DNA of 64,000 bases, from assembly GCF_001654925.1 (NCBI RefSeq), contig NZ_LXER01000024.1:1-64000 (forward strand). Direction: 5' to 3'. The notes below the pieces were generated by a model that ran no database searches, was not told the DNA's origin, and saw only the letters and a program-made list of their open reading frames with translations. Origin of the DNA: Buttiauxella brennerae ATCC 51605 (lineage in GTDB: Bacteria > Pseudomonadota > Gammaproteobacteria > Enterobacterales > Enterobacteriaceae). Both the position numbers and the translations under genes were made by a program. The stretch's first letter is position 1; every line of letters starts with the position of its first letter. Positions 48,532 through 55,535 of the stretch are shown in pieces.

Positions 48532-49293
48532 TTAACGCGCTAACCAGCCGCCATCAACCGCAACGGTGTAACCGTTGATGTAATCAGAAGCGGTTGACGC
48601 CAGGAACACGATTGGACCTTTCAGATCTTCTGGCAGACCCCAACGACCCGCTGGGATACGCTCAAGAATCGCCGCACTACGCTCTTCATCGGCACGCAAT
48701 TGCTGGGTGTTGTTGGTCGCCATGTAACCCGGTGCGATAGCATTCACGTTGATACCGTGTTGTGCCCACTCGTTTGCCAGCAGACGAGTCACACCCATAA
48801 CTGCGCTTTTAGACGCGGTGTAAGACGGTACGCGGATGCCACCCTGGTAAGAAAGCATGGAAGCGATGTTAATGATTTTGCCGCCTTTGCCCTGAGCAAT
48901 AAACTGGCGAGCCACAGCCTGAGACATAAAGAACACGCTCTTGATGTTCAGGTTCATTACATCGTCCCAGTCTTTTTCGCTGAAGTTGATTGCATCTTCA
49001 CGACGAATCAGACCTGCGTTGTTAACCAGAATGTCGATTTGGCCGAACTCAGCAACCGCACGCTCAAGTAGAGATGGGATACCATCAATCTGGCGCAGGT
49101 CAGCGGTCAGGCTCAGGAAGCGGCGACCCAGAGCGGTTACGCGCTCGATGGTTTCAGACGGTTCAACGATGTTGATACCCACAATGTCACAACCTGCTTC
49201 AGCAAGACCGATAGCCATACCCTGGCCCAGACCTGTATCACAACCAGTAACAACAGCAACTTTACCTTGTAGGGAGAATGAATCCAGAATCAT
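48532..49293 (-). CDS. kduD: 2-dehydro-3-deoxy-D-gluconate 5-dehydrogenase KduD
   Basis: Short-chain dehydrogenase that reduces 2,5-diketo-3-deoxygluconate to KDG with NADH. The 253 residues equal E. coli. The cofactor motif is TGCDTGLGQG, and the catalytic Ser-Tyr-Lys set is in IASMLSYQGG and YTASK. The dinucleotide-fold NNAG motif is present. In E. coli kduD is paired with kduI; no kduI is found in this window. Its promoter region carries a KdgR box at 49460. Confidence 0.96.
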   Translation of the reverse strand: MILDSFSLQGKVAVVTGCDTGLGQGMAIGLAEAGCDIVGINIVEPSETIERVTALGRRFLSLTADLRQIDGIPSLLERAVAEFGQIDILVNNAGLIRREDAINFSEKDWDDVMNLNIKSVFFMSQAVARQFIAQGKGGKIINIASMLSYQGGIRVPSYTASKSAVMGVTRLLANEWAQHGINVNAIAPGYMATNNTQQLRADEERSAAILERIPAGRWGLPEDLKGPIVFLASTASDYINGYTVAVDGGWLAR

Positions 49294-49459
49294 GTAGGTT
49301 TCCTTTTTTTATACGGGCCTGCTGTAAGCGCAAGCATCTTGGGGAAAATTTTGTTCACGCAAATTGCGCAACTCATAAATCACTTACGGTGAAAACTCTG
49401 TTCCGTAATCTTTGATGGAGTGATAGTAATCTGGTTGAAACCGCTTTTCAATTATAAAT

Positions 49460-49472
49460 GAAACGTTGTTTC
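49460..49472. promoter_or_regulatory. KdgR operator of kduD
   Basis: GAAACGTTGTTTC, within AAATGAAACGTTGTTTCAAA, fits the KdgR core exactly. It lies 167 bp upstream of kduD in the gap shared with ogl copy 2. Confidence 0.85.
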
Positions 49473-49581
49473 AAATTATGGAAGATACTTTCCAATTTTG
49501 ATATTCCGATCACGCTTAATCGGAATTTTCCCTTCTGCACTCATCTGTCTGGTGGAAGTATTGTGGACGTTGTCACCGTTT

Positions 49582-49597
49582 AGTGAATGCAATCACA
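49582..49597. promoter_or_regulatory. CRP site upstream of ogl copy 2
   Basis: AGTGA-ATGCAA-TCACA matches the CRP consensus at 9 of 10 defined positions. It sits 6 bp before a KdgR box, giving cAMP-CRP activation next to KdgR repression as known for pectin genes in Dickeya. Confidence 0.75.
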
Positions 49598-49603
49598 CAT
49601 ATT

Positions 49604-49616
49604 GAAACAATGTTTT
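49604..49616. promoter_or_regulatory. KdgR operator of ogl copy 2
   Basis: GAAACAATGTTTT fits RAAAYRNYRTTTY exactly, 70 bp upstream of the ogl copy 2 ATG. Confidence 0.82.
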
Positions 49617-49686
49617 GATAAATTAACACCAGAAGTTCGAACATTAATTTTCGGCAGAAATGAATTGCCATCTAAAGGAGAGCATC

Positions 49687-50862
49687 ATGGCTAAAGGTAT
49701 GCGGGTTAAGCTGGTTTATGAAGTAAGCCAGGACCCAGACACAGGCGTCGAAGTCACCCGCTTAACGCCACCAGAAGTAACCTGCCATCGCAATTACTTC
49801 TATCAAAAATGCTTCACTCAGGATGGCAGTAAGCTACTGTTTGCTGGCGAGTTTGACGGTAACTGGAACTATTATCTGCTGGATATCGCCGCTGCCGAAG
49901 CCGTGCAATTAACGGAAGGCACGGGCGACAATACTTTTGGTGGCTTCCTCTCGCCGGATGACAAATCCCTCTATTATGTGAAAAACGAACGCACCCTGCT
50001 GGAAGTCAATCTTGAGACTCTGGTTGAGCGTGAAGTGTACCGCGTACCTGCCGACTGGGTTGGCTACGGCACATGGGTTGCCAACAGCGATTGCACAAAA
50101 CTTGTGGGTATCGAAATCTCCAAAGATGATTGGGTACCGTTAAACGACTGGAAGATCTTCCATGACTTCTTCCACAAAGGCCCAAATTGCCGCTTGCTGC
50201 GTGTTGATCTGCAAACTGGTGAAAGTGCCGTTATCCACCAGGAAAAAAACTGGCTCGGCCACCCAATCTACCGCCCGTTCGATGACAACACCGTCGCGTT
50301 CTGTCACGAAGGCCCGCACGACCTGGTCGATGCGCGGATGTGGATGGTCAACGAAGATGGCAGCAACGTCCGTAAAGTAAAAGAGCACGCCGAAGGCGAA
50401 AGCTGCACACACGAATTCTGGGTGCCAAACGGCTCTTCCTTGATGTACGTTTCTTACCTGAAAGGCCAGCAAGGCCGCACCATTTATAGTTACAACCCGG
50501 ACAACGGCGAAAATACAGAAGTCATGCAGATGCCAGCATGTTCACATTTGATGAGTAACTTTGATGGTTCGCTGCTGGTGGGTGATGGTTCCGGTACTCC
50601 GGTCGATGTTAAAGATACTAGTGGTTACACCATCGACAACGATCCGTATTTATATGCCTTCGATGTAGTGAAAAAAGCTTATTTCCGCGTAGCTCGCCAC
50701 GATACTTCCTGGGCGACATTTGCGAATAGCCGCCAGGTTACGCATCCGCATCCATCATTTACGCCTGACGACAGCGCCATTCTTTTCAGCTCCGATAAAG
50801 ACGGCAAGCCTGCGCTGTATATTGCGAAGATGCCGGCTAATCCTGAGTTAATTTCTGCCTGA
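49687..50862 (+). CDS. ogl: Oligogalacturonate lyase, copy 2
   Basis: A second PL22 lyase of 391 residues, close in length and sequence to Dickeya Ogl (for example MAKG, THEFWVPNGSSLMYVSYLKG, PVDVKD). The metal and base residues are kept in CSHLMSN, RQVTHPHPSF and CTHEFWVP. The start at 49687 follows AAGGAG and gives MAKGMRVKLV; a longer form by 9 codons has no ribosome site. It has its own promoter with CRP and KdgR sites, so it is probably the main inducible lyase. Confidence 0.95.
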   Translation: MAKGMRVKLVYEVSQDPDTGVEVTRLTPPEVTCHRNYFYQKCFTQDGSKLLFAGEFDGNWNYYLLDIAAAEAVQLTEGTGDNTFGGFLSPDDKSLYYVKNERTLLEVNLETLVEREVYRVPADWVGYGTWVANSDCTKLVGIEISKDDWVPLNDWKIFHDFFHKGPNCRLLRVDLQTGESAVIHQEKNWLGHPIYRPFDDNTVAFCHEGPHDLVDARMWMVNEDGSNVRKVKEHAEGESCTHEFWVPNGSSLMYVSYLKGQQGRTIYSYNPDNGENTEVMQMPACSHLMSNFDGSLLVGDGSGTPVDVKDTSGYTIDNDPYLYAFDVVKKAYFRVARHDTSWATFANSRQVTHPHPSFTPDDSAILFSSDKDGKPALYIAKMPANPELISA

Positions 50863-50890
50863 TAATATTGTATGCCCTGTGTAGGCCCTT

Positions 50891-50918
50891 GCCCTCCCCA
50901 AACCGGGAGGGCTTTTTT
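50891..50918 (+). terminator. Terminator of ogl copy 2
   Basis: Stem GCCCTCCC/GGGAGGGC with a 6-base loop, then TTTTTT, 28 bases after the stop codon. Confidence 0.9.
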
Positions 50919-50964
50919 ATAGTTAATCCCCTCTCCTTGTATGGAGAAGGAGAGATTTAAAAAC

Positions 50965-50993
50965 AAAAAAGCCCCCGCTGACTACGCGGAGGC
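50965..50993 (-). terminator. Terminator of kdgM
   Basis: Minus-strand stem GCCTCCGC/GCGGGGGC with a loop of 7, followed by TTTTTTGTTT, 33 bases after the kdgM stop. Confidence 0.88.
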
Positions 50994-51025
50994 CTGAAAT
51001 GAGGGATTAGATACAGTTTAAATAA

Positions 51026-51712
51026 TTAGAACGAGTACGCCACGCCAACACGGTAACGAGTCTGGCGTTCGTCAGTCGTTTTACTACCGGCAACGTTGCC
51101 CACCTCTGCATATGGAGCCCAGTTTTTATCCCACTTGTAAGCCAATTTCACGTTGTACTCATCAGAGTCTTTGTCGTTATCAGAACGGATCTGATGGTCG
51201 CTCTTCGCGTAAACATAGTTCAGCTCAGTACGCCAGTCACCCAACGCATAACCAACCCAGGCATCGCCACGGTTAACTTTGTCATCTGCGTTTTTGGTAT
51301 TGTCATTTGGGTAACGGGTATATTCAAAACGGTAACGAGCGGCGATATAAAAACCATTATCGAAGCTGTATTGCGCATGCAAATATGGCTTCCAGGTTGT
51401 TTTACTGTCGTTACTGTCAATATTTAAACCAGGAGTCAGAGAGATATTATCTGTCGCTTTCCAGCGCCAGTTAATAGATTCTTCATGGCCGCTGCCAACG
51501 ATGTCACTAAATGGCTGGTCTTTATTAGTACCACCAGATTTCCATTTTGCTTCAACGCCAAAGCCCAGCCCATTAGCGAAACGGTGTGATACTGCTACGC
51601 GGTCGCCATTCGAGCCTGCATCTACATATTCGTGACGTAAATCAACTGTTACCGCTTGAGCAACAACACTTACGCCACACAGAACAACAACACCCAGAGC
51701 TTTCTTCAACAT
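51026..51712 (-). CDS. kdgM: Oligogalacturonate-specific porin KdgM
   Basis: Monomeric outer-membrane beta-barrel channel for oligogalacturonides. Length is 228 residues. The signal peptide MLKKALGVVVLCGVSVVAQA is followed by VTVDLRHEY, typical of KdgM/NanC porins. Alternating aromatic beta strands lead to the C-terminal Phe (VGVAYSF) needed for outer-membrane insertion. The start at 51712 follows AAGGGA; the in-frame start 33 bases upstream overlaps a KdgR box and is unlikely. It forms the entry gate for the tog/ogl pathway. Confidence 0.94.
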   Translation of the reverse strand: MLKKALGVVVLCGVSVVAQAVTVDLRHEYVDAGSNGDRVAVSHRFANGLGFGVEAKWKSGGTNKDQPFSDIVGSGHEESINWRWKATDNISLTPGLNIDSNDSKTTWKPYLHAQYSFDNGFYIAARYRFEYTRYPNDNTKNADDKVNRGDAWVGYALGDWRTELNYVYAKSDHQIRSDNDKDSDEYNVKLAYKWDKNWAPYAEVGNVAGSKTTDERQTRYRVGVAYSF

Positions 51713-51730
51713 AATCGCATTCCCTTCATT

Positions 51731-51743
51731 GAAATATCGTTTC
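51731..51743. promoter_or_regulatory. KdgR operator 1 of kdgM
   Basis: GAAATATCGTTTC fits the KdgR core exactly, 18 bp before the kdgM ATG, where bound repressor would block transcription of the leader. Confidence 0.82.
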
Positions 51744-51916
51744 ATTATTATGAAACTAGATTTTATTTTTAAATGAACATTATTTTAGTGATCGAGATCG
51801 TAAATATTTATGTCAAAAAAATACAAGCCCACCTTCGTGATGGGCCTCAATAAAACAAAGGGAAATTGCCAATAAAAAGAGATTCAACTCACATAAAAAA
51901 AACCAAAAACACATTC

Positions 51917-51929
51917 AAAACGATATTTC
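51917..51929. promoter_or_regulatory. KdgR operator 2 of kdgM
   Basis: AAAACGATATTTC fits the KdgR core exactly, 186 bp from operator 1. A weak CRP-like site (AGTGA-TCGAGA-TCGTA) lies between them near 51786-51801. The rest of this 404-bp gap shows only the thiolase terminator. Confidence 0.65.
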
Positions 51930-52049
51930 AATATGGTTATCCGGTGTTTACATTTCGCTTTTGAAACATTTAACTCAAATCAGATCACCTTCAAAATTAA
52001 GATCATTGAGAATAATCCCGTCAGTGATTAATTCATGTAAGACCCAAAT

Positions 52050-52083
52050 AAAAAAAAGCGCCACTTAAGAATAAGTGGCGCTT
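52050..52083 (-). terminator. Terminator of the thiolase gene
   Basis: A 12-bp perfect stem AAGCGCCACTTA/TAAGTGGCGCTT with a 4-base loop. On the minus strand it is followed by a T run. Confidence 0.92.
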
Positions 52084-52116
52084 AATATGACTCAGTATGC
52101 GTTGTGAAGCGGAAAG

Positions 52117-53298
52117 TTAATCTCGTTCGATTGCCAGCGCAACACCCTGCCCGCCACCAATACATAACGTGGCCAGCCCTTTTTTAGCATCGCGCTTCAC
52201 CATTTCATGAACCAGTGAAACCAATATTCGGCAGCCAGACGCGCCAATAGGGTGGCCAAGCGCCAGCGCTCCACCGTTCACGTTTACTTTACGCTCATCC
52301 CATTCCAGCATTTTGCCAACCGAAAGTGCCTGGGCAGCAAAAGCCTCGTTTGCTTCAATGAGATCCAAATCTTCCAGTCGCCAACCCGCACGCTCAAGGC
52401 AACGCTGCGTTGCCGTGACGGGTGCTATGCCCATATAGGCTGGGTCGACGCCTACACTGGCAAAGGCCCGGATACGCGCAAGCACCGGCAAATTTAACTC
52501 TTCGGCTTTACTGGCACTCATCATTAATACGGCGGCGGCGCCATCATTAATAGATGAGGCATTTCCGGCAGTCACGCTACCCAGGCTATCAAAGGTCGGC
52601 CGCAATAACGCCAGGGCTTCCGCACTGGCATCGGTCTGTGGTTGTTCATCAGTATCAACAATGACTGACTTACCGGCATTGAGCTCTACCGTGACCGGCA
52701 CGATTTCATCTTTAAAGCGCCCGGAATCAATGGCCGCCCGAGCCTTGTGTTGTGAGGCCAGTGCGTAGGCATCCTGGCTTTCACGGCTGATGCCATATTC
52801 ACGCGCCAGGTTTTCAGCCGTCACGCCCATATGGTAATCGTTGAAGGCATCCCACAGCCCATCATGAACCAGGCTGTCGATTAACTGGCTGTTTCCCAAA
52901 CCGGCACCGTTGCGGCTGTCGGCCAGCACATGAGGTGCACGGCTCATGTTTTCCTGACCACCCGCAATCACGACATCGGCCTCGCCGCACTGAATGGCCT
53001 GAGTTGCCAGGTGCAGTGCTTTTAAGCCAGAGCCACAAACATCGTTAATCGTGATGGCTGAAACCGACCACGGCAGGCCACTGTTGAGCGCCGTCTGGCG
53101 TGCCGGGTTTTGCCCGGCCCCTGCGGTTAACACCTGCCCGAGGATCACTTCGTCGACTTCAAGCTCGCTGACGCCGCTTCGTTCGAGCAATGCTTTAACT
53201 ACCGCACTCCCCAATTCTGAAGCGGTGCGCGGGGATAGCGCCCCCTGAAAACAGCCAATGGGTGTTCGAGCGGCTCCCACAATTACGACATCTTTCAT
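52117..53298 (-). CDS. yqeF: Acetyl-CoA C-acetyltransferase (thiolase) YqeF
   Basis: Thiolase II family enzyme that condenses or splits acetoacetyl-CoA. The 393 residues equal E. coli YqeF. The acyl-carrying Cys is in NDVCGSGLKA, the second Cys in LCIGGGQG, and the His in GHPIGASG. NEAFAAQALSVGKM is also kept. The start at 53298 follows GGAG and matches the family; the longer reading runs into an ERIC repeat. No beta-oxidation partners lie nearby, so its physiological role is open. Confidence 0.94.
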   Translation of the reverse strand: MKDVVIVGAARTPIGCFQGALSPRTASELGSAVVKALLERSGVSELEVDEVILGQVLTAGAGQNPARQTALNSGLPWSVSAITINDVCGSGLKALHLATQAIQCGEADVVIAGGQENMSRAPHVLADSRNGAGLGNSQLIDSLVHDGLWDAFNDYHMGVTAENLAREYGISRESQDAYALASQHKARAAIDSGRFKDEIVPVTVELNAGKSVIVDTDEQPQTDASAEALALLRPTFDSLGSVTAGNASSINDGAAAVLMMSASKAEELNLPVLARIRAFASVGVDPAYMGIAPVTATQRCLERAGWRLEDLDLIEANEAFAAQALSVGKMLEWDERKVNVNGGALALGHPIGASGCRILVSLVHEMVKRDAKKGLATLCIGGGQGVALAIERD

Positions 53299-53313
53299 TG
53301 TTATCTCCGCTCC

Positions 53314-53433
53314 CCCGTCATAATTCACGTGGCCTCTTTGTTGGCAACACTCACCCATCCAAATGACTGACTTGTGTAAGCTCATCAGGATGGGTTATCT
53401 CGCCACTGCGATGCAACTCGTGTTATTTCGGGA
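53314..53433 (+). repeat. ERIC element, diverged left arm
   Basis: About 120 bp from CCCGTCATAATTCACGTGGC to GCGATGCAACTCGTGTTATT, with the centre TCACCCATCCAAATGACTGA CTTGTGTAAGCTCATCAGGA. It fills the gap between the yqeF start and the cyclase stop, so the yqeF promoter must be within it or inside the cyclase gene. Confidence 0.8.
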
Positions 53434-53435
53434 AT

Positions 53436-54455
53436 TTAATGAGGTAAATGATCCCGGCGACGATCTTTTTCGAGATACATCGCGGCATCAGCTTCGCGCA
53501 GCGCCTGGTCGTGATCGGTGAGTTCCGGGTTAATAGCAACTACACCGATACTCGGGCCTGCGTAATTAATCACACTGGAATGTAGCTGATACTCGCCGGT
53601 CAGCAAGTTTGAGAGGCGAATTTTGAAGGCCTGCGCAGCTTGCAGTGCCATGCCAGATTCTTTTGGCCCAATACCGGCCACGACAAATTCATCACCGCCG
53701 ACCCGCCCGATAATATCGTCAGGGCGAGCCCCTGATTGTAAACGCTGCCCGATAGCACACAGGAAATCATCACCTGCATCGTGACCATAAACATCATTAA
53801 TCTGTTTAAAATCATCCAGGTCAGCAAAAGCCAGCAGCACGAAGCGCGCATCCTGGCGAGCCTTTGAAAAGAGTTTTGGCAATTGTTCAAACACGGCACG
53901 GCGGTTTGGCAGGCCGGTCAGTTCATCGGTATAACTGGCTGTGGTGAGTGCCGCATTTGCCTGCTGCAACTGTTGTAAAAGTTGCTCATTTTGAATTTGC
54001 TGAGCAATCAACTGTGCAAAGAGCTGCAACACCTGCTCGCTACGTTCGCTAAGAATACGATGCTCAGAACTGGCCGCGCAAAGCGTGCCATATAAAGAGC
54101 CATCGGCAAGCGTGACGGGCGTGCTGACATAAGTGGTGATCCCCAATGCCTTTGCGGCCTGCGAATCGCCCCAGACATTTGCCACATCACAGGTATAACG
54201 CTTGCCTTCATCCAGTGCGCGCTTGCAAAGCGTGTCACCCCACGGCACCGAAAGGCCTTCGGGGATCTGCATACTCCGGGAATTTCGAGCAAAAAGGATA
54301 TGTTGGAAACTACCGTCAGGTTCAATGCGCGTCAGGTAAGTTGACTCCATGTTTGTGACCAGTTCGAGCATTTCCAGCAACTGTCGGACGAGTCCTTCGA
54401 GCGTGTATTCAGATTCTAATGCGGTTGAAATCCGCTCGATAAGATTGTCAGACAT
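53436..54455 (-). CDS. GAF-GGDEF diguanylate cyclase (DgcP-like)
   Basis: Makes c-di-GMP from two GTP. The 339 residues have an N-terminal GAF domain (about 20-160) and a C-terminal GGDEF domain (about 180-335). The active site GGDEF is intact, and an inhibitory I-site RPDD lies exactly five residues before it. The N-terminal half strongly resembles E. coli DgcP/YeaP (LESEYTLEGLVRQLLEMLE, ESTYLTRIE, YGTLCAASSEHR). It is therefore a DgcP relative, ortholog or extra copy. It lies 220 bp downstream of the chemosensory operon and may act in the same network, but it has no sensory link visible in sequence. Confidence 0.92.
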   Translation of the reverse strand: MSDNLIERISTALESEYTLEGLVRQLLEMLELVTNMESTYLTRIEPDGSFQHILFARNSRSMQIPEGLSVPWGDTLCKRALDEGKRYTCDVANVWGDSQAAKALGITTYVSTPVTLADGSLYGTLCAASSEHRILSERSEQVLQLFAQLIAQQIQNEQLLQQLQQANAALTTASYTDELTGLPNRRAVFEQLPKLFSKARQDARFVLLAFADLDDFKQINDVYGHDAGDDFLCAIGQRLQSGARPDDIIGRVGGDEFVVAGIGPKESGMALQAAQAFKIRLSNLLTGEYQLHSSVINYAGPSIGVVAINPELTDHDQALREADAAMYLEKDRRRDHLPH

Positions 54456-54607
54456 AAAGCAGAATTACCTTTTCTATAAACATGAAGTGTAAAGCTGAAG
54501 ATGGGTTCATTTTTAACATATTTTCAATATGACGTCCCCTGCCAGATATAGCATTTGAGAGACATCACCGGGAAGACGGTGGGCAACTTTTGAAGGGTTT
54601 CGTGGCT

Positions 54608-54633
54608 GTCGGATGTCGCTTCGCTAATCCGAC
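54608..54633. repeat. Short palindromic intergenic repeat
   Basis: GTCGGAT...ATCCGAC with a 12-base loop, of the REP-like type common in enterobacteria. It is flanked by a wider CTGTC/GACAG pair and lies after the last gene of the chemosensory operon, where it may help end transcription. No other feature is seen in 54456-54676. Confidence 0.5.
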
Positions 54634-54676
54634 CTTCACAGTGACAGCTTTTTTACGCGCAGGAGAGTGAAATATT

Positions 54677-55027
54677 CTACCAGCTCAATAAAGGGCTAAG
54701 GCTTTCATCTTGCACAAACGCGCGCAGAGCAGGTAGCTGACAGCAGTGATGTAATAATTCTGGCAACGGGAAGATATCGCTCTGCCTGAGAACCACGTTT
54801 TCCAGTTCTCCCCAGAAAGACCAGCCCTCCGTCACGTTGCTCGCAGGAACGAACAAATGCAGATGCATGCCGCGCTGTGGCTCATCCGGCAAGCCTAGCC
54901 ATTGGCTAAAGCTCTGGACTGCGTGGGTTTCGGAGTCCACCAGCACGCAACGCTGAACCTGGGTTGCCGGAATATAAATATGCAGCTCACCCAAAGTGAT
55001 GCGAACGGCTGCGAGGCTAAGAGGCAT
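54677..55027 (-). CDS. Small protein of the chemosensory operon, unknown function
   Basis: A 116-residue protein I do not recognise with confidence. It starts with MPLSLAAVRITLGELHIYIP, a strand-rich opening reminiscent of CheW (a hydrophobic strand, then a pattern like IPATQVQRCVLVD), and ends QDESLSPLLSW. It is shorter than CheW (about 160). Its ATG lies 11 bases inside the cheW gene, so translation is coupled. It could be a shortened CheW-like adaptor or a partner specific to this pathway. The start was set by that overlap and by the loss of sensible sequence upstream. Confidence 0.75.
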   Translation of the reverse strand: MPLSLAAVRITLGELHIYIPATQVQRCVLVDSETHAVQSFSQWLGLPDEPQRGMHLHLFVPASNVTEGWSFWGELENVVLRQSDIFPLPELLHHCCQLPALRAFVQDESLSPLLSW

Positions 55028-55535
55028 AACCGCTACTTTCCAGGTATCGTTCAAAAACGCTGTCCAAATCCAGCAGCGCAAAATACTCGTGCCCCACCGG
55101 AACAATACCCACCACAATTTTCTGCATCGAAGCAGGTAAATTGTCCGTTGCCGGTTGAATCTGGCTTTCAGCGACATCCAGCACATCAACCAGCTTATCG
55201 ATCAGAATACCGCTTTGCATTTTATTGCCGCGGCCAATCAAGATCGTACGTTTGGCTGACACCTCTTGCGAAGGAGCATCAATCAGGCTGTTGATATTAA
55301 TGATCGACTCAACACGGCCACGGTGATTAATCACCCCTTCAAGAGAAGGAGGGCAGCCCGGCACCCATGAGACAGGGCGCTCGGCAAGAATCTCTTTTAT
55401 TTGTGAACCGTAGAATGCAAAATTTTTGTCCGCTTGTTTAAACAAAACAATGCTGCATTGCGGTTCGTCAACGTTAGCAATTTCCCGATTCTCGTGCTGA
55501 TAAAGGCTGAGTATTTCTTCTAACGGCTCACTCAT
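55017..55535 (-). CDS. CheW-family coupling protein
   Basis: A 172-residue scaffold that links receptors to CheA. After a 25-residue N-terminal tail the CheW SH3-like fold begins at CSIVLFKQADKNFAFYGSQI. The receptor/CheA contact segment is GVINHRGRVESIININSLID, with Arg at the usual place. It ends with the CheW-like VGIVPVGHEYFALLDLDSVF. It is the only full CheW in the operon. It starts 4 bases inside the end of the cyclase gene (ATGA overlap). Confidence 0.92.
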   Translation of the reverse strand: MSEPLEEILSLYQHENREIANVDEPQCSIVLFKQADKNFAFYGSQIKEILAERPVSWVPGCPPSLEGVINHRGRVESIININSLIDAPSQEVSAKRTILIGRGNKMQSGILIDKLVDVLDVAESQIQPATDNLPASMQKIVVGIVPVGHEYFALLDLDSVFERYLESSGYAS

